Origin: Erpobdella octoculata
Lineage: Eukaryota; Annelida; Clitellata; Hirudinida; Erpobdellidae
DNA length: 64,000 nt
Assembly (NCBI GenBank): GCA_963978895.1
Contig: OZ022242.1
Location: forward strand, 36,924,924-36,988,923
Direction: 5' to 3'
Part shown: one piece after another, positions 17,660-45,872 of the stretch
How positions within the stretch are numbered: position 1 is the stretch's first letter
How the letters are laid out: every line of letters starts with the position of its first letter
Notes under the pieces: generated by a model
The model's input: the letters and a program-made list of their open reading frames with translations, nothing else
Told to the model about the DNA's origin: nothing
Databases searched by the model: none
Made by a program: the position numbers and the translations under genes

Positions 17660-20600
17660 ATGATTAGAACCCCTACGGTTGAAGAGTCAGTTGCGCAGGA
17701 TAGTCCAACAGGGATCCTTAGCGAGGAGCGCTATCAATTTGTTGATGATAGTCGGCGTCCACGTAGAGTTAGTGAAGATACTAACGTTAGCAAAAATTTC
17801 AAGTCAGAATTAGCTGAGCGTAAATTAGCCTTGCGCGAAGCAGAATTGGCGGCAAAAGAAGCTAAGTTAGAAGAAGATAGGGCGAACCGCAGACTCGCTG
17901 AAGCTAAATTAGAACAGGAGCGTAGACTTGCTGAAGCTAAGTTAGAACAGGAAAACAGACTTACTGAAGCTAAGTTAGAACAGGAGAACAGACTCGCTGA
18001 AGCTAAATTAGAACAGGAGCGTAGACTCGCTGACGCTAGGTTAGATGAGGATAGGGCAACCCGCAGACTTGCTGAAGCTAAACTAGAGCTGGAACGTGAA
18101 AGGATTCAGGACCACAATAGTCTTGAGGTTTCCTTATCCGTTCGCACTAGTCGCTTTCTAAATGCCATGAAGGGTATAATGGCGGAGTTTCCTTCAGATC
18201 CTGCTGCAATACCGGGGTATTTTCAGTATCTAGAGAATCAGTTTGCATCATACCAAGTTGATGATGATGTGAAACCCAAAATCTTACAGGCCCATTTGAA
18301 TAATAGAGCTCGATCAATCTTGAGTCGATTGACCGTTGCTCAGTTAGGTGACTATGAGGAATTAAAGCAAATTCTATTGCAGGAATTTCGGGTCACTCCC
18401 AGTCTTTTGAGGGAGAGGTTTTATGCGGTAAAAAGGAGACCTGGTGAGACTTATTCACAGGTAGCTTCTGAATTACACACAGCGTTGTCGTATTATATTA
18501 AAAGTAGGAATATTGATGAGAATTTCCATCAATTAGTTAGTTTGATGTGTGCCGATAGGTTGAAACAACTAGTGTCTCCCAGTTGTGCAGATTTTATTTT
18601 AACTCAGGAAAAGGATGATTGGTTAAATCATCTAGAGCTTTCACGCGTTGCGGATAGCTACATGGCCACACACGAGCATGAGACTAGACCGCCTCGATTT
18701 AACAACCCAAAACCAACAGATAAAGGGTCAGGGTCTCCCATTCCTAATAGAATGACTAAAATATCCATTGATCCTAACATGGATAAGGATAAAAGGTATG
18801 GTTTATGCTTCAAATGCCATAAGAAGGGTCATTCGTTCAAGGAATGTCCTCTACATAAATTCCCTTCCTCAAATTTACCTAATCCCAGAATTAATTGTTG
18901 TCAAACAGAAAATTCCTTTAATTGTCTCGGTGATAGGAAAACATTTGTTGATGATACAAATTTGTCCTCTCAGTCAAAAAATTCCCGTAATTGTCTCGAT
19001 GATAGGAAAACATTGGTTGATGGTAAAAATTTGTCTTCTCATTCAGAAAATTCCTTTAGAGGTCTCGTTGATAGGAAAATAATGTTTGATGGTCAAAAAT
19101 CTTTTCCCTGTCCCGAAGCATGTCCCATTATAGATGTTGATGATTATCACATTAGGTCTTATGAGAATGTATTTATCGATCAATTACCATCTATTCCAGC
19201 TTTGATTGATGGTGGTGCAGAGGTGTGTTGCATTAGAGAAGATTTAATTAAATCTCTTCATAGGGTACCACATAAATTTATAAAATTATCTGGCCTTAAG
19301 GGTCAACCAGAAATTGTAGGTTGTGTTAGATTAGTTGTTCGACCAGATCTTGTGGGTGATGACATTGTGAACCTAGCACCCAAGGTTCGTGCATGGTTTG
19401 CTGTCGTCCCAAATCTTAATGAGCAAATTATTATCACTCCCTCCGTAAGCAACTTATTAAAAACGATATCATTGTATGATACCGTTGCATACCCTATTAA
19501 GAACAAACAAAATGCACATGACTCTGATGTGAATGTTCCCAGTCTTGAAATAACTAATTCACAATATTTTGTTTTAGATGAACCTCGTAATGATGAGCAT
19601 AGTCCAGATGTTGCATTAATTCTCGGCGAAGGTGTTTCTCGTGCTGCTGACGCTAGGAAAGTGGATTCACAGGCCGATACTTGTCAGGACATAGATGCTT
19701 CTGTGGTTTCGGGTGATGATATTTGTCCAGGTGCTGATGCTAGGAAAGTTGATTCACAGACCGATACTTGTCAGGGCATAGGTGCTTCTGTAGTTTCGGG
19801 TGATGATATTTGTCCAGGTGCTGATGCTAGGAAAGTTGATTCACAGACCGATACTTGTCAGGACATAGGTGTTTCTGTAGTTGCGGGTGATGATATTTGT
19901 CCAGGTGCTGATGCAGGCGGAAGTGATTCACGAACCGACGCTCGATTTACAACCATTAACGATGATTGTCAGGGGGTAGACGATAGTAATGATCCCGATG
20001 CGTTTGCTAAAGAGCAACATGATTGTCCTTCACTGAAGTCCTTCTGGTTGCTAGGTATAGATAAGCGTAAAAACTTTTATATCGACCGGGGACTTTTGTT
20101 TCACAAGGAGAATCAGTGGGGTCATTCCATAAAACAGTTGTGTTTGCCCAGGAGTCGTATACTTGCAGTGTTACAGATGGGGCATGATGCTCCCTATTCG
20201 GGGCACATGGCTGCCAAGAGTACACGGCAGCGTATTCGACTCAGCTTTTGGTTTCCCGATATGGAGAAACAAGTCCAAACCTATTGTGAGTCGTGCCCCG
20301 TGTGCCAGTTAAGGGCACCTATTAGAAAAAGAGACCGAGTCCCCATAACTCCCATTCCAAGGGGAGATGAACTACCATTTAATCATTTAGTTATGGATTG
20401 CATAGGGCCCATAATTCCAGCGGGTGATAGTGTGACTGTCCGACCCAAGTACAATTATGCCCTGGTTGTTGTCGATTTGTTCTCCAGATGGCCGATGGCT
20501 TATCCATTAAGGTCATTAGATGCTAAATCTGTATGTGAGATCCTTATTCAGATCTTTATGACGTTTTCCATACCGCGAATAATTAGTTCCGATTGTGGTA

Positions 20601-22771
20601 CGAATTTTAAAAATCAGTTAACGACGACTTTTCTTAAATGTTTGGGGTGCAGTCCTAGGTTTAACACCCCAGGGCATCCTGAAGCATCCGGGTTAGTGGA
20701 GAGGTGTAACCAGAGTCTTAAGAACATGATTTTTAAATTGGTTGAGGCACATCCTAAGGAGTGGTTTAAGGTTCTTCCTTTTGTATTATGGAGTTTACGT
20801 GAGAAACCGTCATCGACAACTCATATTGCTCCTTATACATTAGTGTATGGTACTTTGCCACGAGGACCACTTGCTATCCTCAGAGACTCTTGGAGTAACG
20901 AAAAGGAGTTGCCTTTTCATTTAGGTAAAAATCCGTACAAATACTTAGCCGATCTCAGACAAAACCTACAATTAGCTAAGGAATTTGCTGAAATTGCAGG
21001 AGACCAAGAGCAGAGCAACTATGCACGAAAATATAATGTTAGGAGCAGTGATAGGTCTTTTTGTGTAGGTGATAGAGTAATAATTTTAGCACCTGTAAAA
21101 GGGGGGTCTAAATTTATGAAGAAATGGCAGGGTCCCGGGGTGATAGTGAAGGTGAAAGCACCATACTCTTATTTAGTGGAAATTGAGGGCTGTAAACACC
21201 ATCTACATGCAAATAAGATTCGGAAATACCATGACCGAATTGAAACCGCCATTAATAACAATTGTTCTGTAGTATACGAGAAGGACCACGAATTTGGTTT
21301 GATTGATTTCCCAAGTAAGTTTGATCCTTGTCAGGATAAACCTCCGAGTTGTAGGGTAGCAAAGGGCTGTTTGGACCATCTTTCACAGGATTATCGCACA
21401 CAATTATGTGACATAATTGATGATTTTCCCGAGATATTCTCAGAATCATTAGGAGTTTGTTCTGTAGTATCTCACAAAATCGCGATTTCTCCTGACTTTA
21501 CCCCCAAACACCTGAGAGCCTATAGAACCCCTGAATTGTTGAAGGTAGAAGTGGCTAATCAGATACAAGATATGCTTCGCCAGGGCGTCATTGTACCATC
21601 GCAGAGTCCCATGGTAAGCCCGATGGTTTGCGTTTTGAAGGGACCTAAGGGAGAAAAGGGGGTCCGTATAGCCATCGACTATCGTCATGTTAATCGTTAT
21701 ACGAAGGGAGACTGCTTTCCCATTCCCGATATCCCCAACGTACTTCAGAAGGTCGGCAGAGCAAAATTCATAAGCTGTTTTGATGCACGCAAAGGGTACT
21801 GGCAAATTCCTATAGATCCGGAATCAGCATGGTTAACGGCATTTTCTTGTGAAGAAGGGTTGTTTGAGTTTCGCAGAATGCCCTTTGGTCTAAAATCGGC
21901 GGGAAATACTTTCATGAGGGCGATATCGATGATCCTTCAACCAATAAGATCCTTTACGGAGCCGTTTATTGATGATTTTGCCGTTATTTCGTCTAGTTGG
22001 GAAGAACACAAACTACATCTTTTGCAATTCTTCACCATCATTAAAAATGTAGGGTTAACCCTAAACCTGGAAAAATGTCGGTTTGTACAACCTAAGGTGG
22101 TATTTTTAGGACATGTCGTAGGTTCGGGGATTGTCGCACCTGATCCCGATAAAATAGCCATTGTACAAGAGATCAAACCTCCCACAAATAAAAAGGAAGT
22201 CAAGCGGATAATGGGGTTGTTCAGTTATTTCCGCAACTTCATACCCAATCTAGCCCAGACTGCCCATCCTATCACTGAGTTGACTAAAAAGGGTGTTCCC
22301 AACAAAATTCTTTGGGAAAGCAAACACCAGGTCGCCTTACAAAAACTCATAGACGACCTTACCAATGCTACAACCCTAAGCACAATTGATTATAGTAAAG
22401 GGTTTGGATTAGCAACGGATGCTAGTGGAGTGGCTGTTGGGTGTTGTTTGTTCCAGGGGAGTGGAGAAGGGGCAGAAGTCCCTATTGCTTTTGCCAGTCT
22501 GAAGTTAACCCCTACTCAGACGAGGTGGTCCACCATAGAGAGAGAGGCTTATGCTGTCGTGTGGGCTCTAAGTAAATTCAAATCCTGGATATTGTTATCT
22601 GAGATCGTGATTTTTTCGGATCATAATCCTCTCACGTACCTTACCGAGTCAGTTTCCAAAAGCGCTAAATTGACTCGATGGGCTCTTGCCATCCAGGAAT
22701 TTAATCTGACTTTCCAGTATAGGTCAGGTAAACAGAATATAGTAGCTGACGTCCTGTCCCGATTAAGTTAG
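17660..22771 (+). CDS. Gag-pol polyprotein, order Gag-PR-IN-RT-RNaseH
   Basis: 1703 codons in one frame. Gag has a charged coiled-coil built from EAKLEQERRLA repeats (about residues 55-150) and a CCHC knuckle C383-C386-H391-C396. The protease has IDGGA at 516-520; most retropepsins have D[ST]GA. The integrase has an HHCC finger (H842, H849, C879, C882), catalytic D913, D978 and E1014 (D-35-E), then a GPY/F-like module (KWQGPGVIV). The RT has D1375 and FIDD (D1438-D1439). RNase H begins near ATDASG (D1587) and ends ADVLSRLS. Two tandem repeats sit in linkers: 23-aa units just after the knuckle (about 420-490) and 29-aa units before the integrase (about 670-760). The order is that of Gmr1-type Ty3/gypsy elements rather than ordinary gypsy. 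ATG 17660 is the first in frame; the true Gag start could not be tested. Confidence 0.95.
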   Translation: MIRTPTVEESVAQDSPTGILSEERYQFVDDSRRPRRVSEDTNVSKNFKSELAERKLALREAELAAKEAKLEEDRANRRLAEAKLEQERRLAEAKLEQENRLTEAKLEQENRLAEAKLEQERRLADARLDEDRATRRLAEAKLELERERIQDHNSLEVSLSVRTSRFLNAMKGIMAEFPSDPAAIPGYFQYLENQFASYQVDDDVKPKILQAHLNNRARSILSRLTVAQLGDYEELKQILLQEFRVTPSLLRERFYAVKRRPGETYSQVASELHTALSYYIKSRNIDENFHQLVSLMCADRLKQLVSPSCADFILTQEKDDWLNHLELSRVADSYMATHEHETRPPRFNNPKPTDKGSGSPIPNRMTKISIDPNMDKDKRYGLCFKCHKKGHSFKECPLHKFPSSNLPNPRINCCQTENSFNCLGDRKTFVDDTNLSSQSKNSRNCLDDRKTLVDGKNLSSHSENSFRGLVDRKIMFDGQKSFPCPEACPIIDVDDYHIRSYENVFIDQLPSIPALIDGGAEVCCIREDLIKSLHRVPHKFIKLSGLKGQPEIVGCVRLVVRPDLVGDDIVNLAPKVRAWFAVVPNLNEQIIITPSVSNLLKTISLYDTVAYPIKNKQNAHDSDVNVPSLEITNSQYFVLDEPRNDEHSPDVALILGEGVSRAADARKVDSQADTCQDIDASVVSGDDICPGADARKVDSQTDTCQGIGASVVSGDDICPGADARKVDSQTDTCQDIGVSVVAGDDICPGADAGGSDSRTDARFTTINDDCQGVDDSNDPDAFAKEQHDCPSLKSFWLLGIDKRKNFYIDRGLLFHKENQWGHSIKQLCLPRSRILAVLQMGHDAPYSGHMAAKSTRQRIRLSFWFPDMEKQVQTYCESCPVCQLRAPIRKRDRVPITPIPRGDELPFNHLVMDCIGPIIPAGDSVTVRPKYNYALVVVDLFSRWPMAYPLRSLDAKSVCEILIQIFMTFSIPRIISSDCGTNFKNQLTTTFLKCLGCSPRFNTPGHPEASGLVERCNQSLKNMIFKLVEAHPKEWFKVLPFVLWSLREKPSSTTHIAPYTLVYGTLPRGPLAILRDSWSNEKELPFHLGKNPYKYLADLRQNLQLAKEFAEIAGDQEQSNYARKYNVRSSDRSFCVGDRVIILAPVKGGSKFMKKWQGPGVIVKVKAPYSYLVEIEGCKHHLHANKIRKYHDRIETAINNNCSVVYEKDHEFGLIDFPSKFDPCQDKPPSCRVAKGCLDHLSQDYRTQLCDIIDDFPEIFSESLGVCSVVSHKIAISPDFTPKHLRAYRTPELLKVEVANQIQDMLRQGVIVPSQSPMVSPMVCVLKGPKGEKGVRIAIDYRHVNRYTKGDCFPIPDIPNVLQKVGRAKFISCFDARKGYWQIPIDPESAWLTAFSCEEGLFEFRRMPFGLKSAGNTFMRAISMILQPIRSFTEPFIDDFAVISSSWEEHKLHLLQFFTIIKNVGLTLNLEKCRFVQPKVVFLGHVVGSGIVAPDPDKIAIVQEIKPPTNKKEVKRIMGLFSYFRNFIPNLAQTAHPITELTKKGVPNKILWESKHQVALQKLIDDLTNATTLSTIDYSKGFGLATDASGVAVGCCLFQGSGEGAEVPIAFASLKLTPTQTRWSTIEREAYAVVWALSKFKSWILLSEIVIFSDHNPLTYLTESVSKSAKLTRWALAIQEFNLTFQYRSGKQNIVADVLSRLS

Positions 22772-23242
22772 GTTTGGAGTAGCTGTGGCTACGGTTAGGT
22801 TTATTTATCCTAGGATGTTTAATCTTTGGTTAAGTATTTCATTGTTATCAGAAATTGGTGTTAGTTATATGGGTAGCTTTGTAATGTTCTTTGGTTAATT
22901 TCTTTCTCTGGGCGATCTTGGTTAACGATAAAGTGGATCGGTCGCAAGTTTTTATTTGCAGGTCTCCAGGAAGAAGAGCGCGTCACTGAACAAAGAGCTG
23001 CAGGACGTCTCATTTGTCCTTGCTCGGAAGGTTCTTCGACCACGTCTTTCTTTCGCGTGTGGCTCATCGTCGAGACTGTTCTGGATTTACAGGTTCCCAA
23101 GACGAGCACCAGGAAACCCGACGACGAAGGAAACCATTCAGTCAACCGGATCCACACTCAGCCAACCGGATCGACCCAGATCAAAGAATGAAGATATGGC
23201 CGATAACGAGAAGGATCGTTATCGACTTTAGGGGGGGAGGTA
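22772..23242 (+). other. 3' untranslated part of the retrotransposon with polypurine tract
   Basis: 470 bp between the pol stop and the 3' LTR. The tract GGGGGGGAGG (23231-23240) lies 2 nt before the LTR and would prime plus-strand synthesis. No env ORF with signal peptide or membrane segment is seen. Confidence 0.8.
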
Positions 23243-23645
23243 TGTCACGCCCGCGTAAACGCAGGTGCGTGCCTGGATCTAACTTTGGGATTTCCGGCGC
23301 AGGCGGTGCATCGGGTATTGCACAACGTTGCGTGTTTGGATTGTTGCGCGAATATTTGAACGTTTAAGCCTGTAGCCTGTAGCCTGGAGGGCTTGTATTT
23401 ATAAGGCTGTCGCGAACTACTTGGTCCCTTCTTCTTGTTCCTGCTTCTTGTTCGCCATTGTTCGCCATTGCTTGATCGAAGTTGAAACTGTTTTTTGTAT
23501 CTGTCGCGTCGTTTGATAAAGTTTTCGAACTGTACTCGTTAATAAAACATCTAATACTGTTAAAGAGTGTCTTAAACTTTATTTAGACTCAACTTTTCTC
23601 CAGTTCTGTTTGAATATCGACTATCGCAAAGGCGAAGTCGTGACA
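23243..23645 (+). repeat. 3' LTR
   Basis: 403 bp, identical by eye to the 5' LTR; AATAAA at 23541-23546. Confidence 0.95.
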
Positions 23646-23678
23646 ATCATCATCATCATCATCATCATAATCATCATC

Positions 23679-23710
<32 letters not shown>

Positions 23711-24007
23711 CATAAACAACAAACCACCAAGTAACATACCTTTTCCATGACGACAAGGTGTTGATCATGACTCGGGTCGGACATCGCGGGCGACTTCTCG
23801 AGACTCCGCCTCTCTCTTTCTTGTTTATCTCTCCTCTCGCACAAACCGTCCAATCGCTCATCGACGTTTACCACACCCTATCGGATAAATAAACACGTTA
23901 AATTGGGTTAATACTCTCAAGAGACAGATGAAATCGTTAAATATGGAATAGTATAAAAAAAAGCGTAAGAAGAAGATTGGATTGATGGAAGAGTTACGCC
24001 TTATTCA

Positions 24008-24055
<48 letters not shown>

Positions 24056-24148
24056 TAATAAAAAAACAAATAATAAAACCAAAAAAAATAAGATGTTAAG
24101 TCATTTTGATACAGAGATCAATTGCAGTTTTCACACATTTAAATCACA
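23646..24148. other. Intergenic: remainder of the split ATC microsatellite and AT-rich DNA
   Basis: The (ATC)n array (23646-23712) is the continuation of the one at 16796-16834. On the minus strand 23740-23785 reads ATGTCCGACCCGAGTCATGA... and ends GAAAAG|GTATGTT. It could be a first exon with a good donor, but no partner exon was found. A TAA array occupies about 24010-24053. Confidence 0.4.
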
Positions 24149-24154
24149 TTTATT
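24149..24154 (-). terminator. Polyadenylation signal of VARS2
   Basis: AATAAA on the minus strand about 140 nt beyond the TGA at 24294-24296. It supports ending the synthetase gene there. Confidence 0.6.
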
Positions 24155-24293
24155 AAACGTCTTACGCTTCTACCCGAAGCTTGACGAATGCTTTCGCAGT
24201 TTCGAAAGTGAGCTTACACACACGCACGCACACCAATCAGAAGAAAAAAAAAGGTGAAACTAAGAGGGACATAAAAAAAAACAAACAATCGAA

Positions 24294-34661
<10,368 letters not shown>

Positions 34662-35148
34662 TAGCCGTTTTAAATTGAATAAGCAAATTAACAAATGTCT
34701 TTCAGTACTTTGCGTGTGAGCTTTACAAAAACATGTTTTTTCTTAGGTTCACTTTTAACAATTCAGCTAAAAGTGATTAAAGTCTTAAAAGTTTGGTTTG
34801 CTGCTAATTAAAACTCAAGCTTTATAGTTTAAATTTTAATTCATTAAATCACCTCAAAACTATTTAAATAAAAATTTAATCTATTTTCTATTGTGATATG
34901 TAGTTGACAATTGTTGACAACCACTCGTAATTGTACTACCAATCAACAAGCAGTGATTGTCTTTCAATCTTTTATTTGCATTTAGATTAATTAGGGCTGA
35001 ACTTCGTTAAATATGTATTTAATTTTTAAATAATGAATAAAACATGTTTTATTATTTAAAAGTTTTAAATTATAAGTTTTAGCAGAACTTCTTACAGCGA
35101 ATTAATTATAAATATAAGGAAGTAGATTCTTCTTGTTCTGCTCAAAAA
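34662..35148. promoter_or_regulatory. Shared head-to-head promoter region of VARS2 and the HECT ligase
   Basis: 487 bp separate the two divergent start codons. It has no coding potential and no clear TATA box for either gene. A bidirectional promoter is inferred only from the arrangement. Confidence 0.45.
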
Positions 35149-43284
<8,136 letters not shown>

Positions 43285-45872
43285 TGTTGTCCAATGGGGC
43301 TGTCTGAAATTGCCGGTAGTGAATTAATTGGTGAAAAGATCATCAAGATTACAAAGTGATATATTAGTAGTTAAATGTTGCAATTAACTGAGATTGAATT
43401 TTTTGTTTGAGATTTACTGAATATCTTTAATTAACTCATAACTCCTTTATATCTTTAACCATTAGTCACCAAGCGTATAGCAGATAATTAGTTTGTATAG
43501 TACTAGAATGTCATTTAAACATTTGAATTGTTCTGACAACAAAGTGAAGGATCTTGGTAAGATTCTATTCATTGCCTATCAGCCCATCTGGTCAGAAATA
43601 AGTTTATTTCAGGGGCGTGTAAACATGTTGTTCCACTGAAGCACGTAGGAAGCACTCTATAAATATCTGCACGGTATTGTATTGTATTGTATTGTGTTGT
43701 ATTGTGTTGTATTATGTTGTATTGTATTGTATTGTAAGGTATTGTTTTGTTTTGTTCTGTTTTGCTTTGTTTGATACTGTTTTGTATTGCATTGCATTGC
43801 ATTGTATTGTATTGCATTGCATTTGTTGTATTGCATTGCATTGTATTATATTGTTTCGTATTAGCCGGCTCAATCGTTCTTATTGTTCTTGTTGAATAAA
43901 TAAATACATATTGAAGAATTTTTTGGTCGATTGCATTTTAAATAAAACTCTTATTGAATAATCGACTATCAATTTTCTGTTATAATTAAAAAAAACTGAG
44001 TTTAAGAAATTAGATGAAATCAGAATCTCTAATATGTTTGATTATATTGTTTCTTGTGACTTTATTCTCGCGATCTCATATAATTTATACCGTTTATATC
44101 TTTATGAAAGTTTTGTAACTTCATTTTTATCGATTGATTTGTCAATATGGTCGTTTTTGGAGATTATCTTTTTTTTATCAAAATTGAGTTTTTTCTGTTG
44201 TAATGTATTTGTTCAGATCTACTACAGTTGGATCTTCATAATTTATCATAACAGAGAAAAACTGTATTTATTATTACTACATTCATTGTTTAATGTTGAT
44301 AAATAACTTGTTTCGTAGTGTGGAAGTTTAGCTTTACTCACTGTTCGATATTATCAAATAATTTATTCCTTGTAATATTTTGAATTTGTATGCATGTTGT
44401 TTTGTTGTTTTGTTTTTCAATTATTGCATTTTTACCACATTCAGTGTAAAATGACATCATAACATATCCTTCTTGGATACTCCACATTCAGTGTAATATG
44501 ACATTGTAACATATCCTTCCTGGATACTCCACATTCAATGTAATATGACATCGTAACATATCCTTCTTGGATACTCCACATTCAGTGTAATATGACATTT
44601 TAACATATCCTTCTAGGTTGTCCCACATTCAGTGTAATATGACATCAAAAGATCCTTTCTCATTTTCATTCGTTCATTTTCAATGATTTAAATAAAAGTT
44701 TGTTTTCATTTTCATATTGTTAATGTGGCATGCCTTTTCATCAGGTCTGATCATAATTAAGACGATTTCTTGTTTTGCTTCACTCGAAAGTCTTCTGTGG
44801 GCGGAACATTCTCTTACGATATTTTATTTTATTTGTGTTTTACTTTGGTGAGAATTTGTAGTGATAGCTAGTTTCTTGTTTTTGTTTTATGGAGGCCTTT
44901 TGTGTAATAAGTAATTGTTGCAGCTGTAACATGTTTCATAGTTGTTGTTGCAGCTGTAACATGTTTCATGGTTGTCGTTGCAGCTGTAACATGTTTCATT
45001 ATTGTTGGTTGGGAGGATTGAATGTTGCTTCCTGCAATTTATATACAATTCATCATTGTGTAATTTACATTAGATTCGTGATCATGTACAAAGTTAGTGA
45101 AATACTCGCATTGTAGAACTCACGGTTGTAATTTTTTATCAGGTATTTTTCCATTTTAATTAGAATTAATGTTAAATTTTTGTTCAAATGCATCAATAAA
45201 TCCGTTGTGCTTTCATTAATCCATTTTCTTGTATTTTTGTTTTCAATTCAATGGTCCAAACTGCATTTCATTGTCATGATTTTTATATTCATTCATGTTT
45301 GAATTTTAAACTCTGTAGAATTAAACCTTTTAAAAAAAAAAGTTGCACAAAAAAAATATTCTCGAATGTGGTTATAACTATCATCAAAAAAGGATTAAGT
45401 TATAAATAAAAAAATGTTTTTGGACCCACTCTGATACCAGAAACGTCTGGTTATGAGGAAAATGAAAGCAAGGTCTTTGAATAATGGTTTGATCTGTAAC
45501 TGCAGATAAATATCTTACAGCAAATATATTAATATCTGGATTGATTTTTTGTCCTTTAAGCTGCTGAACTAGTTTAAACCAAAACCAAAGCGTTCATCGA
45601 GCGAACAAAAAACGTCTTATTGCGTAATTAAAGCTGATGAATTTTGGAAATTTTTAGAGGTGAATATGGCAGATAAACTTACTAAATAAAGAGTGTAAAG
45701 TTTAATCTTTAATTAGTGTACTGAATTTTTATGATGTTTTTTTTTTTATTTCAACCTTTGAACGAGCCCTCGATGTTTTGGATTAAAAAATTACGGAATT
45801 TAAACCGCGTTCCTGATCCCTATTGATTTTCCTCAAATTTAATAGAAATTGTCTGAAGATTTCAGCCAAATT
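43285..45872. other. HECT 3'UTR and intergenic region before ALDH5A1
   Basis: AATAAA at 43895-43900 may end the HECT transcript. The stretch contains an ATTGT array (43674-43860), about four copies of a 48-bp unit (acattcagtgtaatatgaca..., about 44440-44650), three copies of a 27-bp unit (gttgttgcagctgtaacatg..., 44920-45001) and unremarkable AT-rich DNA. No further gene is seen. Confidence 0.7.
43674..43860. repeat. (ATTGT)n microsatellite with variants
   Basis: Pentanucleotide array ttgtattgta with tttgt, attgc and attat variant blocks. Confidence 0.95.

Larger units (their letters stand above)
16835..23645 (+). mobile_element. Complete Gmr1-like Ty3/gypsy LTR retrotransposon
   Basis: A 6811-bp element. 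The two LTRs (16835-17237 and 23243-23645, 403 bp each) look identical base for base, begin TGTCAC and end TGACA. ATCAT flanks both sides (16830-16834, 23646-23650), consistent with a 5-bp target duplication, though it lies in an ATC microsatellite and is not independent evidence. A tRNA-Leu-type primer site follows the 5' LTR and a polypurine tract precedes the 3' LTR. One uninterrupted gag-pol frame fills the inside, with the integrase upstream of the reverse transcriptase. No env-like ORF is seen. Identical LTRs and an unbroken frame mean a very recent insertion. Confidence 0.95.

Noticed and set aside
22861..23367. Env-like or accessory ORFs near the 3' LTR
   Set aside because: Short frames overlapping the LTR on both strands, with no signal peptide, membrane segment or motif.
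23589..23861. Minus-strand gene starting at 23785
   Set aside because: A short frame ending in a good GT donor, but no second exon could be found; kept only as a remark under the intergenic entry.
44889..45116. Cys-rich ORF with CCSCNMFH repeats and an ATG
   Set aside because: The repeat is a 27-bp tandem array, so frame is kept automatically. There is no signal peptide and it lies in a 3'UTR/intergenic stretch.
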